DNA from: Streptococcus sp. HMSC078D09
Lineage (GTDB): Bacteria; Bacillota; Bacilli; Lactobacillales; Streptococcaceae
Direction: 5' to 3'
DNA: 64,000 bases
NCBI RefSeq assembly: GCF_001813675.1
Contig: NZ_KV813662.1
Location: forward strand, 1 to 64,000
A program made the position numbers and the translations under genes. This document shows positions 17,070 through 25,103 of this stretch, piece after piece. The notes under the pieces are model-generated. The model was not told the DNA's origin and did not search any database. It saw nothing but the letters and a program-made list of their open reading frames with translations. The first letter of the stretch is position 1. Each line of letters opens with the position of its first letter.

Positions 17070-17609
17070 ATGGAGAAAAACGTGTCAATCGAAAATTACA
17101 AACCAGATTTTGCGGTGGAAGCAGCTTATGATCTCACCGTTGCAGACTTGAAAAAACAGGGTATCAAGGCGGTCCTTGTGGATTTGGATAATACCCTGAT
17201 TGCTTGGAATAATCCGGATGGTACCCCTGAGATGCGCCAGTGGTTGCATGACCTTCGTGATGGAGGGATTCGGGTTATCGTGGTGTCTAATAATAGTCCC
17301 AAACGGGTTAAGCGCGCTGTTGAGAAATTTGATATTGACTATGAAGCCTGGTCGCTCAAGCCCTTTACCTTTGGGATTGATCGTGCCCTCAAACGTTTCC
17401 ACTATGAAAAAAATGAAGTGGTCATGGTCGGGGATCAACTGATGACGGATATCCGGGCTGCCCATCGTGCAGGCATTCGTTCGATTTTGGTCAAGCCTTT
17501 GGTCGAGCATGACTCGATCAAGACGCAGATCAACCGGGCGCGTGAACGCCGAGTCATGAAGCAAATGGCCGAGAAATATGGTCCGATTGTATACAAAAAA
17601 GGAATTTAA
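17070..17609 (+). CDS. yqeG: YqeG family HAD-IIIA phosphatase
   Basis: A 179-residue HAD protein. Motif I 'VLVDLDNTLIAW' (about 35-46) carries the nucleophile aspartates, motif II is 'VIVVSNNSP', the motif III lysine is in 'SLKPF' and motif IV is 'VMVGDQLMTDIRAA'. It opens the conserved yqeG-yqeH-yhbY-nadD-yqeK run, and yqeH begins 2 bp after its stop. It is probably a small-molecule or phosphoprotein phosphatase of unknown substrate. AAAGGAG lies 8 bp before the ATG at 17070; GTG at 17082 is a possible alternative start. Confidence 0.9.
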   Translation: MEKNVSIENYKPDFAVEAAYDLTVADLKKQGIKAVLVDLDNTLIAWNNPDGTPEMRQWLHDLRDGGIRVIVVSNNSPKRVKRAVEKFDIDYEAWSLKPFTFGIDRALKRFHYEKNEVVMVGDQLMTDIRAAHRAGIRSILVKPLVEHDSIKTQINRARERRVMKQMAEKYGPIVYKKGI

Positions 17610-17611
17610 GA

Positions 17612-18718
17612 ATGGAAGAATTATTCTGTATTGGCTGTGGAGCCCCCATTCAGACAGAAAACAAAGAGGGGCTAGGCTATACTCCCCAATCAGCTCTTGA
17701 AAAGGGCTTGGAAACAGGCGAAGTCTATTGCCAACGTTGTTTCCGTCTACGTCACTACAATGAAATCACAGATGTGCATCTGACAGATGATGATTTCCTA
17801 AAACTCCTTCACGAAGTAGGGGATAGTGACGCACTCGTGGTCAATGTAGTCGATATTTTTGACTTTAATGGCTCCGTCATTCCTGGCTTACCACGCTTTG
17901 TAGCAGGAAATGATGTCCTCTTGGTCGGGAACAAAAAAGATATCTTGCCCAAGTCTGTCAAGGACAGCAAGGTGACCCATTGGTTGATGGAGCGGGCTCA
18001 CGAAGAAGGCATGCGTCCTGTCGATGTGGTCCTCACCTCTGCTCAAAACAAGAGCGCGATCAAGGACTTGATGGAAAAGATCGAGCAGTACCGCAAAGGC
18101 CGTGACGTCTATGTGGTGGGTGTGACCAACGTTGGAAAATCAACCCTCATCAATGCGATCATCCAAGAAATCACTGGGGATAAGGATATCATCACGACCT
18201 CTCGCTTCCCAGGGACGACACTGGACAAGATCGAAATACCACTGGACGATGGGTCCTACATCTACGATACACCAGGGATTATCCATCGCCACCAGATGGC
18301 TCACTACTTGACGGCGAAAAACCTCAAGTATGTCAGCCCTAAAAAGGAAATCAAGCCCAAGACCTATCAGCTCAATCCAGAGCAAACCCTCTTCTTGGGT
18401 GGCTTGGGACGTTTTGACTTTATTAAGGGAGAAAAGCAAGGTTTCACCGCCTTCTTTGACAACGAACTCAAGCTTCACCGAACCAAACTCGAAGGAGCGA
18501 CTGCCTTTTATGACAAGCATGTCGGTGGCTTATTAACTCCACCTAATAGCAAGGAAAAAGAAGAATTCCCACCCTTGGTTTCTCATGAGTTTACCATCAA
18601 GGATAAGACAGACCTGGTCATCTCAGGACTCGGTTGGATCCGCGTCAATGGAGAAGCCAAAGTAGCCGTCTGGGCACCAGAAGGCGTCGCCGTCGTTACC
18701 CGCAAAGCTATCATTTAA
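17612..18718 (+). CDS. yqeH: Ribosome biogenesis GTPase YqeH
   Basis: A 368-residue circularly permuted GTPase needed for 30S subunit assembly. An N-terminal zinc finger has CIGC (about 5-8) and CQRC (about 36-39). The G motifs come in permuted order: G4 'GNKKD', then G1 'GVTNVGKSTL' (about 170-179), then G3 'DTPG' (about 216-219). The C-terminal third is the family's RNA/protein-binding region. It is cotranscribed with yqeG. About 220 bp of structured non-coding sequence separates it from yhbY. Confidence 0.95.
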   Translation: MEELFCIGCGAPIQTENKEGLGYTPQSALEKGLETGEVYCQRCFRLRHYNEITDVHLTDDDFLKLLHEVGDSDALVVNVVDIFDFNGSVIPGLPRFVAGNDVLLVGNKKDILPKSVKDSKVTHWLMERAHEEGMRPVDVVLTSAQNKSAIKDLMEKIEQYRKGRDVYVVGVTNVGKSTLINAIIQEITGDKDIITTSRFPGTTLDKIEIPLDDGSYIYDTPGIIHRHQMAHYLTAKNLKYVSPKKEIKPKTYQLNPEQTLFLGGLGRFDFIKGEKQGFTAFFDNELKLHRTKLEGATAFYDKHVGGLLTPPNSKEKEEFPPLVSHEFTIKDKTDLVISGLGWIRVNGEAKVAVWAPEGVAVVTRKAII

Positions 18719-18768
18719 AAAACAGGAAAAAATATATCTGAAGAGCGAACAAAGTGAGCTCATAAAGA

Positions 18769-18921
18769 GATCGTTATTGCCGTGGTGTAGTTGCCAATCG
18801 TGAGATTGGCAAGGGCAAAATGGAGACCAAGGCTCCATTTTGAGGTGAGGAAATCCATTTTTCAAAGATGAGATATTTGAAAAATTAGTTCCGGCCGTCC
18901 CCACCACTTAAAATAACGATC
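18769..18921 (+). ncRNA. Multibranched structured element before yhbY (candidate cis-regulatory RNA or small repeat)
   Basis: The 153 nt fold into one closed structure. The outer helix is GATCGTTATT (18769-18778) with AATAACGATC (18912-18921). After a small internal loop the second helix is GTGGTG (18782-18787) with CACCAC (18902-18907). Inside are three hairpins. The first is TTGCCAATC/GATTGGCAA capped by a GTGA tetraloop (18791-18812). The second is AAAATGGAG/CTCCATTTT (18817-18841). The third is ATTTTTCAAA/TTTGAAAAAT (18857-18885). All helices are perfect. The element ends 19 nt before the yhbY ATG, just ahead of its AAGGAAG ribosome binding site. I do not recognise an Rfam class; a mobile intergenic repeat is the alternative. 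Confidence 0.65.
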
Positions 18922-18940
18922 AAAAAAAGGAAGTAAAAAT

Positions 18941-19252
18941 ATGACATTAACATCTAAACAACGGGCTTTCCTCAACAGCCAAGCCCACAGCCTCAAACCC
19001 ATTATCCAAATCGGGAAAAACGGGCTCAATGACCAAATCAAAACCAGTGTGCGCCAAGCGCTTGATGCGCGCGAATTGATCAAGGTGACCCTTCTTCAAA
19101 ATACGGATGAGAATATCCATGAAGTAGCAGAAATCTTGGAAGAAGAAATTGGTGTGGATACGGTTCAAAAAATTGGACGCATTCTCATCTTGTTCAAACA
19201 ATCAAGCAAAAAAGAAAATCGTAAAATTTCAGCGAAGGTAAAAGAAATTTAA
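18941..19252 (+). CDS. yhbY: Ribosome assembly RNA-binding protein YhbY
   Basis: A 103-residue CRM-domain protein that binds pre-50S/rRNA. The typical 'LTSKQRAFLNSQAHSLKPII' start and the GxxG-type loop 'QIGKNGLNDQI' (about 24-34) are present. The length is normal for the family. It lies between the structured element and nadD. Confidence 0.93.
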   Translation: MTLTSKQRAFLNSQAHSLKPIIQIGKNGLNDQIKTSVRQALDARELIKVTLLQNTDENIHEVAEILEEEIGVDTVQKIGRILILFKQSSKKENRKISAKVKEI

Positions 19253-19273
19253 GACATCGAGGAGAGCAAACCT

Positions 19274-19906
19274 ATGGCAATTGAACTATTGACTCCCTTT
19301 ACCAAGGTAGAGTTAGAGCCAGAGATCAAAGACAAGAAACGCAAACAAGTTGGTATTTTGGGGGGGAATTTCAATCCGGTCCACAATGCCCATTTGGTTG
19401 TTGCGGATCAAGTGCGCCAACAATTAGGGTTAGATAAGGTGCTCTTGATGCCTGAATATGAACCACCGCATGTCGATACCAAGGGGACGATTGCAGAGCA
19501 CCATCGCCTTAAGATGCTGGAATTAGCCATTGAAGGCATTGAAGGTCTGGAGATCGAGACGATTGAACTCGAGCGGAAAGGGGTTTCCTATACCTACGAC
19601 ACCATGCTCTTGCTCAATGAACGGGATCCAGACACAGATTATTACTTCATCATTGGTGCAGATATGGTGGATTATTTACCAAAATGGCACCGCATCGATG
19701 AATTGGTGGAGATTGTGCAATTTGTCGGAGTACAGCGACCACGCTATAAGGCGGGGACTTCTTATCCGGTGATCTGGGTGGATGTTCCTCTAATGGACAT
19801 CTCCTCTAGTATGGTGCGTGATTTTGTAGCCAAAGGCCGGACGCCGAATTTTATGTTGCCAAAACCAGTCTTGGACTACATCAAGAAAGAAGGATTGTAT
19901 CAATGA
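19274..19906 (+). CDS. nadD: Nicotinate-nucleotide adenylyltransferase
   Basis: A 210-residue nucleotidyltransferase that makes deamido-NAD from nicotinate mononucleotide and ATP. The ATP-binding '[15 protein letters not shown]' (about 27-41, with the HxxH-type motif) and '[20 protein letters not shown]' near the C-terminus, the family's SxxxR signature, are present. It overlaps yqeK by 4 bp (ATGA). A 20-residue N-terminal extension precedes the usual fold, as in other streptococci. Confidence 0.95.
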   Translation: MAIELLTPFTKVELEPEIKDKKRKQVGILGGNFNPVHNAHLVVADQVRQQLGLDKVLLMPEYEPPHVDTKGTIAEHHRLKMLELAIEGIEGLEIETIELERKGVSYTYDTMLLLNERDPDTDYYFIIGADMVDYLPKWHRIDELVEIVQFVGVQRPRYKAGTSYPVIWVDVPLMDISSSMVRDFVAKGRTPNFMLPKPVLDYIKKEGLYQ

Positions 19907-20499
19907 CCTATGAAAACTATCTAGGCTTTTCTCGTGAGGTCTTGCTTGAAAAAATGCGCCAAATCCTGCCAGAAAAGCGGCTTACTCACTGTTTAGGAGT
20001 TGAGAAGGCTGCGCGTGACTTGGCCAAACGCTATGGGGCTGATGAAGAGCAGGCTGGTCTAGCAGGTTTGTTACATGACTACGCCAAGAAATTATCAGAT
20101 CAGGAATTTCTGGACTTGATCGATCGCTATGAGCTGGATCCAGCATTAAAAAACTGGGGCAACAATGTCTGGCATGGGATGGTCGGGATTTACAAGATCC
20201 AAGAAGACCTCGGACTGACAGATCCAGCCATTCTTCGCAGTATTGAGATCCACACCGTGGGGAGTGGACAGATGTCGACCTTAGACAAGATTGTCTATGT
20301 GGCTGATTACATTGAGCACAACCGGACCTTTCCAGGGGTAGATCAAGCACGTGATATCGCCCAAGTCTCTTTGGATCGTGCCGTGGCCTATGAGACGGCT
20401 CGCACGGTCGAACACCTAGCCCACCAAGGATTGCCCATTTATCCCCAAACCCTTGAAACCTATAACGCCTTTGTGAAGTATTTGAAAGAGGAGCAGTGA
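19903..20499 (+). CDS. yqeK: Bis(5'-nucleosyl)-tetraphosphatase YqeK (HD domain)
   Basis: A 198-residue HD-domain hydrolase that cleaves diadenosine tetraphosphate. The metal ligands are in '[12 protein letters not shown]' (H near 30), '[10 protein letters not shown]' (HD near 58-59) and '[15 protein letters not shown]' further on. It overlaps nadD at its start and the hydrolase gene abuts its end, so it is firmly in the operon. Confidence 0.93.
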   Translation: MTYENYLGFSREVLLEKMRQILPEKRLTHCLGVEKAARDLAKRYGADEEQAGLAGLLHDYAKKLSDQEFLDLIDRYELDPALKNWGNNVWHGMVGIYKIQEDLGLTDPAILRSIEIHTVGSGQMSTLDKIVYVADYIEHNRTFPGVDQARDIAQVSLDRAVAYETARTVEHLAHQGLPIYPQTLETYNAFVKYLKEEQ

Positions 20500-21000
20500 G
20501 TGAAGACAGCTTTTATCATTATTGATGTACAAAATATCCTAGTGGAAACAGGTTTTGAGACAGAAAAGCTCTTAGAGAAGATCGCTTATTTGCAAGATCA
20601 GGCTAGAAAACAGCAGATTGAAATCATCTACATGCAGCATATTGAAACGCCAGAGGCTTTAACTTCGGAAGATTGGCAATTATCTCCTCTGTTGAAAAGA
20701 CAAGAGAATGAAAAGGTATTTCAGAAGCGATACAATAGCATATTTAAAGAGACAGGATTAAAAGAGTACTTGGATCAACAAGGGATTGAACAACTGGTCC
20801 TGTGTGGTATGCAGACAGAATATTGTGTCGATACATCCGTCAAAGTGGGATTTGAATACGGCTACAAGCTGGTCATTCCAGAAGGAGCTGTCACAACCTT
20901 TGATGGAGAGGATATTCCGGCAGAAACGCTTAATGAATTTTATGAAAATATTTGGGCAGAACGTTTTGCGGATGTCTTAGATTACAAATCAATTTTTTAA
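20500..21000 (+). CDS. Cysteine hydrolase (isochorismatase family)
   Basis: A 166-residue isochorismatase-fold protein. The catalytic aspartate is in 'FIIIDVQN' (D8 or nearby), and the nucleophile cysteine is in '[13 protein letters not shown]' (near 108). The start is GTG, immediately after the yqeK stop. The family includes nicotinamidases and other amidohydrolases. Position in an NAD-related operon makes a nicotinamide-type substrate possible, but the sequence does not prove it. Confidence 0.85.
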   Translation: MKTAFIIIDVQNILVETGFETEKLLEKIAYLQDQARKQQIEIIYMQHIETPEALTSEDWQLSPLLKRQENEKVFQKRYNSIFKETGLKEYLDQQGIEQLVLCGMQTEYCVDTSVKVGFEYGYKLVIPEGAVTTFDGEDIPAETLNEFYENIWAERFADVLDYKSIF

Positions 21001-21014
21001 GGAAAGAGGATTAC

Positions 21015-21368
21015 ATGAAAGAAAAAGAACTACTTGAACTAGTTGTCAAAGCAGCAGATGAAAAGCGTGCGGAAGACATTGTCGCTTTGGATGTTCAAAG
21101 CTTGACCAGCGTGACAGACTACTTTGTCATCACAAGCTCTATGAACAGCCGCCAATTGGAGGCTATTGCTGAAAATATTCGCGAGAAGGTCATTGAAGCT
21201 GGTGGGAATGCCAGCCACGTCGAAGGTGATTCAGCTGGAGGTTGGGTCCTTCTTGACTTAGGTGGTGTAGTGGTCCATGTCTTCTCAGAAGAAATGCGTG
21301 CCCACTATAACCTAGAAAAGCTATGGCACGAAGCAAGTGCTGTCGATCTTTCAGCAGCCTTAGCATAA
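21015..21368 (+). CDS. rsfS: Ribosomal silencing factor RsfS
   Basis: A 117-residue protein that binds uL14 on the 50S subunit and blocks subunit joining in starved cells. The motif '[17 protein letters not shown]' (about 22-38) and '[19 protein letters not shown]' (about 76-94) are diagnostic. The ATG at 21015 follows GGAAAGAGG; an upstream reading beginning at 20952 lies inside the preceding gene and is not needed. A good terminator follows. Confidence 0.95.
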   Translation: MKEKELLELVVKAADEKRAEDIVALDVQSLTSVTDYFVITSSMNSRQLEAIAENIREKVIEAGGNASHVEGDSAGGWVLLDLGGVVVHVFSEEMRAHYNLEKLWHEASAVDLSAALA

Positions 21369-21375
21369 GCAGGTA

Positions 21376-21404
21376 AACTCAGTTGGTAGCAACTGAGTTT
21401 TGTT
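21376..21404 (+). terminator. Terminator after rsfS
   Basis: The perfect 10-bp stem AACTCAGTTG/CAACTGAGTT with a GTAG loop and a short T-rich tail (TTGTT). It closes the yqeG-rsfS transcript before the 320-bp non-coding stretch. Confidence 0.7.
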
Positions 21405-21441
21405 GGTTAAATTGAAATTCTATGGAAAGAAAGGATGGGGC

Positions 21442-21674
21442 CTCGTGTTTGGTTAATTTGATAATTGAACACGAGCTAAAAGCTGTGAGAAAAAGAGTAA
21501 CTTCCTTTGTATCTGACGATACGGCAGAAAGTCTCCTATTTTCTCTATGCTTTTAAGGCTCTTTGTATCTTAGAAAGGATTTGAACCCGTCCTGTAATCC
21601 TCGGAAAATAGATAGCTCTCCTTGGAGCTTAGCTCCATCGTCGTGCTCCTAATTTTCTATCGGATTACGGGCGG
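21442..21674 (+). other. Structured non-coding region before the methyltransferase gene
   Basis: There is no gene between 21369 and 21690. The region holds a hairpin CTCGTGTT/AACACGAG (21442-21449 with 21468-21475) and a 10-nt direct repeat CTTTGTATCT about 50 bp apart. A larger nested hairpin pairs CCTGTAATCC (21591-21600) with GGATTACGGG (21662-21671), then GAAAAT with ATTTTC, then TGGAG with CTCCA. The last helix ends about 16 nt before the next start codon. It may be a translated leader's control structure or an intergenic repeat; I do not recognise the class. Confidence 0.45.
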
Positions 21675-21690
21675 ACTTGGTATCATGAAT

Positions 21691-22431
21691 ATGGCGACTT
21701 ATGAAACGTTTGCGGCGGTCTACGATGCGGTCATGGATGACAGTCTGTATGATTTGTGGACGGATTTTTCCCTCCGCCATCTCCCAAAAACAAAAGATAA
21801 GAAAAAATTACTGGAATTGGCTTGTGGGACAGGGATTCAATCTGTTCGCTTTTCTCAAGCTGGGTTTGATGTGACAGGATTAGACCTGAGTGCTGACATG
21901 CTGAAAATTGCTGAAAAAAGAGCGGCTTCAGCTAAGCAGAAGATTGATTTTATCGAGGGCAATATGCTGGACCTGTCGCAAGCAGGCACTTATGATTTCG
22001 TGACTTGCTACTCGGATTCTATCTGCTACATGAAGGACGAGGTGGAAGTAGGAGACGTCTTTAAAGAAGTCTACAATGCCCTTAATGAAGATGGGGTCTT
22101 TATCTTTGATGTCCATTCGACCTACCAGACAGATGAGGTTTTCCCAGGCTATTCCTACCACGAAAATGCCGAAGACTTTGCCATGCTCTGGGATACCTAT
22201 GAGGATGCGGCACCTCACTCGATCGTCCATGAGCTGACCTTCTTTGTCCAAGAAGAGGATGGCAGCTTTAGTCGCCACGATGAAGTTCATGAGGAACGCA
22301 CTTATGAAGTTTTAACCTATGACATCTTATTGGAGCAGGCTGGCTTTAAATCTTTCAAATTGTATGCAGATTTTGAAGACAAAGAGCCAACAAAGACCAG
22401 CAAACGTTGGTTTTTTGTAGCACAGAAGTAG
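21691..22431 (+). CDS. Class I SAM-dependent methyltransferase
   Basis: A 246-residue methyltransferase. The SAM site is 'LLELACGTGIQSVRFSQAGF' (about 37-56), 'VTGLDLSADML' provides the acidic residue, and 'YDFVTCYSDSICYM' is the motif-IV region. I chose the ATG at 21691; an ATG at 21685 (adding Met-Asn) is equally possible and there is no strong ribosome binding site. The frame stays open upstream to 21622, but that part overlaps the hairpin region and reads unlike protein. The substrate is unknown. tmcAL starts 6 bp downstream. Confidence 0.85.
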   Translation: MATYETFAAVYDAVMDDSLYDLWTDFSLRHLPKTKDKKKLLELACGTGIQSVRFSQAGFDVTGLDLSADMLKIAEKRAASAKQKIDFIEGNMLDLSQAGTYDFVTCYSDSICYMKDEVEVGDVFKEVYNALNEDGVFIFDVHSTYQTDEVFPGYSYHENAEDFAMLWDTYEDAAPHSIVHELTFFVQEEDGSFSRHDEVHEERTYEVLTYDILLEQAGFKSFKLYADFEDKEPTKTSKRWFFVAQK

Positions 22432-22437
22432 GAAAAC

Positions 22438-23535
22438 ATGACAGTTACAGGTATTATTGCAGAATTTAATCCCTTTCACAATGGTCACAAGTACCTGCTC
22501 AAACAGGCAGAAGGGCTGAAGATTGTTGCCATGTCTGGGAATTTTGTTCAACGTGGCGAACCTGCCATTGTAGACAAGTGGATTCGCACGCAGATGGCTT
22601 TGGAAAATGGAGCGGACCTGGTGGTCGAGCTCCCCTTTCTCGTGGCTGTTCAGTCGGCTGACCATTTTGCCAAGGGAGCGGTAGAAATCTTATCTCGCCT
22701 AGGAATCAACCAATTGACTTTTGGGACAGAAGAGGTCTTAGATTACCAAGCAATTGCGACTGTTTATTCGGAGAAAGAAACGGAAATGGAAGGTTTCCTG
22801 CGAAGTCTTTCAGACGATTTATCCTATCCACAAAAGACCCAAAAAATGTGGGAAACCTTTGCTGGAGTGGAGTTCACAGGAGATACTCCCAATCATATCC
22901 TGGGTTTGGCCTATGCCAAGGCTTGTGCTGGGAAGGGAATTGCGCTCAAGCCTATTCAACGCCAGGGAGCAGGCTACCATTCAGAAGAAAAAGAAGTGGC
23001 CTATGCTTCTGCGACTAGTCTACGCCTACACAAGGAAGATCAGGACTTTGTCGCTAGATTCATGCCCAATAGTCAACTCTTTCAGTCAGCTCCACAGGTA
23101 TCTTGGGAGAATTTTGACCAACTGCTCCGTTATCAAATCCTAACCCATCCAGATCTGACACAGATTTTTCAGGTCAATGAAGAACTGGTCAATCGGCTAA
23201 AGGATGTGGTTCGAAGTGCTAGTTCTGTGGAAGACATGGTGGAGAAAGTCGCAACCAAGCGCTATACTAAGGCGCGAGTGCGCCGCATCTTGACCTACAT
23301 CTTGGTAGGGGCAACGGAACAAGCCCTTCCCGACGCCATTCATGTCTTAGGTTTTTCCGCAAAGGGACAAGCTCATCTCAAAGGCTTGAAAAAATCAGTA
23401 GAAATCGTGACCCGAATTGGTAAGGAACCTTGGGATGCTTTGACCCAACAAGCGGATCAGGTGTATCAACTAGGCCATCCCCAACTGCCAGAACAGATCT
23501 GGGGCCGGGTGCCAGTGAGGGTGGAAGATAAATAA
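22438..23535 (+). CDS. tmcAL: tRNA(Met) cytidine acetate ligase TmcAL
   Basis: A 365-residue nucleotidyltransferase-fold enzyme (formerly DUF795) that activates acetate with ATP and forms ac4C34 on elongator tRNA-Met. The ATP site '[17 protein letters not shown]' (about 5-21) and '[13 protein letters not shown]' follow the family pattern, and 'YASATSLR' matches the C-terminal SxTxxR-type motif. It is the last gene of the ribosome-related run. Confidence 0.93.
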   Translation: MTVTGIIAEFNPFHNGHKYLLKQAEGLKIVAMSGNFVQRGEPAIVDKWIRTQMALENGADLVVELPFLVAVQSADHFAKGAVEILSRLGINQLTFGTEEVLDYQAIATVYSEKETEMEGFLRSLSDDLSYPQKTQKMWETFAGVEFTGDTPNHILGLAYAKACAGKGIALKPIQRQGAGYHSEEKEVAYASATSLRLHKEDQDFVARFMPNSQLFQSAPQVSWENFDQLLRYQILTHPDLTQIFQVNEELVNRLKDVVRSASSVEDMVEKVATKRYTKARVRRILTYILVGATEQALPDAIHVLGFSAKGQAHLKGLKKSVEIVTRIGKEPWDALTQQADQVYQLGHPQLPEQIWGRVPVRVEDK

Positions 23536-23602
23536 AGGGTGAATAGTCGAGCAACTCCAATTGGAAGGATACGCAAAAAACTCTTCCAAGTCTTGTGATT
23601 TG

Positions 23603-23611
23603 TGATATAAT
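23603..23611 (+). promoter_or_regulatory. Extended -10 promoter of yebC
   Basis: TGATATAAT (TG-A-TATAAT) lies about 45 bp before the yebC start. The -35 is poor, as is common with extended -10 promoters. Confidence 0.6.
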
Positions 23612-23655
23612 ATAAAAGATTGAAAATAATTTGAAAAAATTTAAGGAGAATCCTC

Positions 23656-24372
23656 ATGGGACGTAAATGGGCCAATATTGTTGCCAAGAAAACTGCCAAA
23701 GATGGTGCCAACTCAAAAGTATATGCTAAATTTGGTGTGGAGATCTATGTAGCTGCTAAAAAGGGTGAACCAGATCCAGAACTAAATACTGCTTTGAGAT
23801 TCGTTATTGACCGTGCTAAACAAGCGCAAGTGCCAAAACACGTGATTGATAAAGCGATCGATAAGGCAAAAGGAAACACTGACGAAACCTTTACAGAAGG
23901 ACGTTACGAAGGATTTGGACCAAATGGTTCGATGTTGATCGTTGATACTTTGACTTCAAACGTTAACCGTACAGCTGCCAATGTCCGTGCTGCTTTTGGT
24001 AAAAACGGTGGGAACATGGGAGCTTCAGGTTCTGTATCTTACCTCTTTGACAACAAAGGTGTTATCGTCTTTGCTGGTGATGATGCCGATGCCATCTTTG
24101 AGCTTTTGCTTGAAGCAGATGTTGATGTAGATGATGTCGAAGCAGAAGAAGGAACAATCACTGTTTACACTGCACCAACTGATCTTCACAAAGCGATCGT
24201 TGCTTTGCGTGAATCAGGTGTCGAAGAATTCCAAGTAACAGAATTGGAAATGATTCCTCAATCAGAAGTTGAGTTGTCAGGTGAAGATTTGGAAACATTT
24301 GAAAAACTTTACAGCGTTCTTGAAGACGACGAGGACGTACAAAAAATCTACACAAACGTAGATGGATTCTAA
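23656..24372 (+). CDS. yebC: YebC/PmpR family protein
   Basis: A 238-residue member of the YebC/TACO1 family, with the typical beginning '[20 protein letters not shown]' and '[20 protein letters not shown]' (about 93-112). The family was described as transcriptional regulators; recent work on some members points to translation of proline-rich stretches. AAGGAG precedes the ATG. It is a single-gene unit between its own promoter and a bidirectional terminator. Confidence 0.93.
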   Translation: MGRKWANIVAKKTAKDGANSKVYAKFGVEIYVAAKKGEPDPELNTALRFVIDRAKQAQVPKHVIDKAIDKAKGNTDETFTEGRYEGFGPNGSMLIVDTLTSNVNRTAANVRAAFGKNGGNMGASGSVSYLFDNKGVIVFAGDDADAIFELLLEADVDVDDVEAEEGTITVYTAPTDLHKAIVALRESGVEEFQVTELEMIPQSEVELSGEDLETFEKLYSVLEDDEDVQKIYTNVDGF

Positions 24373-24407
24373 TCACTCGTAAGGACTGTAGTGAATTCCA
24401 TAAATCA

Positions 24408-24447
24408 AGAAAAAGGATAGCTTCTCAGATCAAGCTATCCTTTTTCT
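24408..24447. terminator. Bidirectional terminator between yebC and the SOS cassette
   Basis: The perfect 16-bp stem AGAAAAAGGATAGCTT/AAGCTATCCTTTTTCT with an 8-nt loop. It has an A-run on one side and a T-run on the other, so it works for both convergent genes. It overlaps the last codons of the minus-strand gene. Confidence 0.85.
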
Positions 24448-24751
24448 CTGTCTGATGAGGATCTATCTTTTGTAAGTGATGTCCTGTATAAGCGTAAATA
24501 CGGGTCAGGGGTGATTGGGAGAGTGTGGAAACCTTAAAATAGAAATAATGGTCTCGATGATCCCGACTTTTGGTGTGGTGAAGACGAAAGTAGTTTCGCT
24601 GGCCTGCTGCCATAGAGTGGAGAATATCGTCTTCTAAAAAGACGAGCGGCGTAGAAGTAGCGGCCCACTCGTAAAAGTCCGTCTCAAATTGGTGGTAATT
24701 CTCCGAAAAATAATCAAATTGTAATTCGTGTTTAGTCTGAATAGGTTTCAT
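24425..24751 (-). CDS. DUF5960 family protein
   Basis: A 108-residue protein in the family now called DUF5960, known to me mainly from streptococci. It is the last gene of the SOS-type cassette. The start at 24751 has GAGGAAA upstream on the minus strand and overlaps the YolD-like gene by 20 bp. The sequence is rich in His, Tyr and Phe ('FRLHHTKSRDHRDHYFYFKV'). The function is unknown; its constant place behind uvrX suggests a link to damage tolerance. Confidence 0.65.
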   Translation of the reverse strand: MKPIQTKHELQFDYFSENYHQFETDFYEWAATSTPLVFLEDDILHSMAAGQRNYFRLHHTKSRDHRDHYFYFKVSTLSQSPLTRIYAYTGHHLQKIDPHQTEKKDSLI

Positions 24752-25103
24752 ACGGTGTTTCCTCAGATTCAATAAAAATGATAGAGTCTACGAGGAGACG
24801 GTGGTAGTGGCCGTCGCTTTTGAGAAGAACCTCAGAAGCAGATAAGGTGTGAATCGAACCTGTGTAGGTTGCAAATTGATTCCCCTCTAGAGTCGTAATC
24901 GAGATCGTCGTTTGTTGTTGAAAGGCCTGCTCCAGCAGCTGGATCTGCTCGGCAAGTGGAAGAACCGTGAGCTGACTGCGGTCAATTTCTTTTGTATGCA
25001 GGGCGGTTGTGTGCTCGGATAAAAAGAAGCCAGCCCATTTGGCCATGCCACGATCTTGAAATTCGCGGGCGGATTGATAAGGGAGATAAGAACGGTCGAT
25101 CAT
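24732..25103 (-). CDS. YolD-like protein
   Basis: A 123-residue protein with a YolD-like pattern: 'DRGMAKWAGFFLSEHT' near the N-terminus and 'VDSIIFIESE' near the C-terminus. YolD-like proteins are regular partners of UvrX/UmuC-type Y-family polymerases in Firmicutes and are thought to play a UmuD-like part. It overlaps the polymerase gene by 4 bp and DUF5960 by 20 bp, so translation is coupled. Confidence 0.8.
   Translation of the reverse strand: MIDRSYLPYQSAREFQDRGMAKWAGFFLSEHTTALHTKEIDRSQLTVLPLAEQIQLLEQAFQQQTTISITTLEGNQFATYTGSIHTLSASEVLLKSDGHYHRLLVDSIIFIESEETPYETYSD

Noticed and set aside
18769-18921. T-box or a named riboswitch before yhbY
   Set aside because: No T-box sequence, terminator or conserved riboswitch core was found; the helices match no class I can recall.
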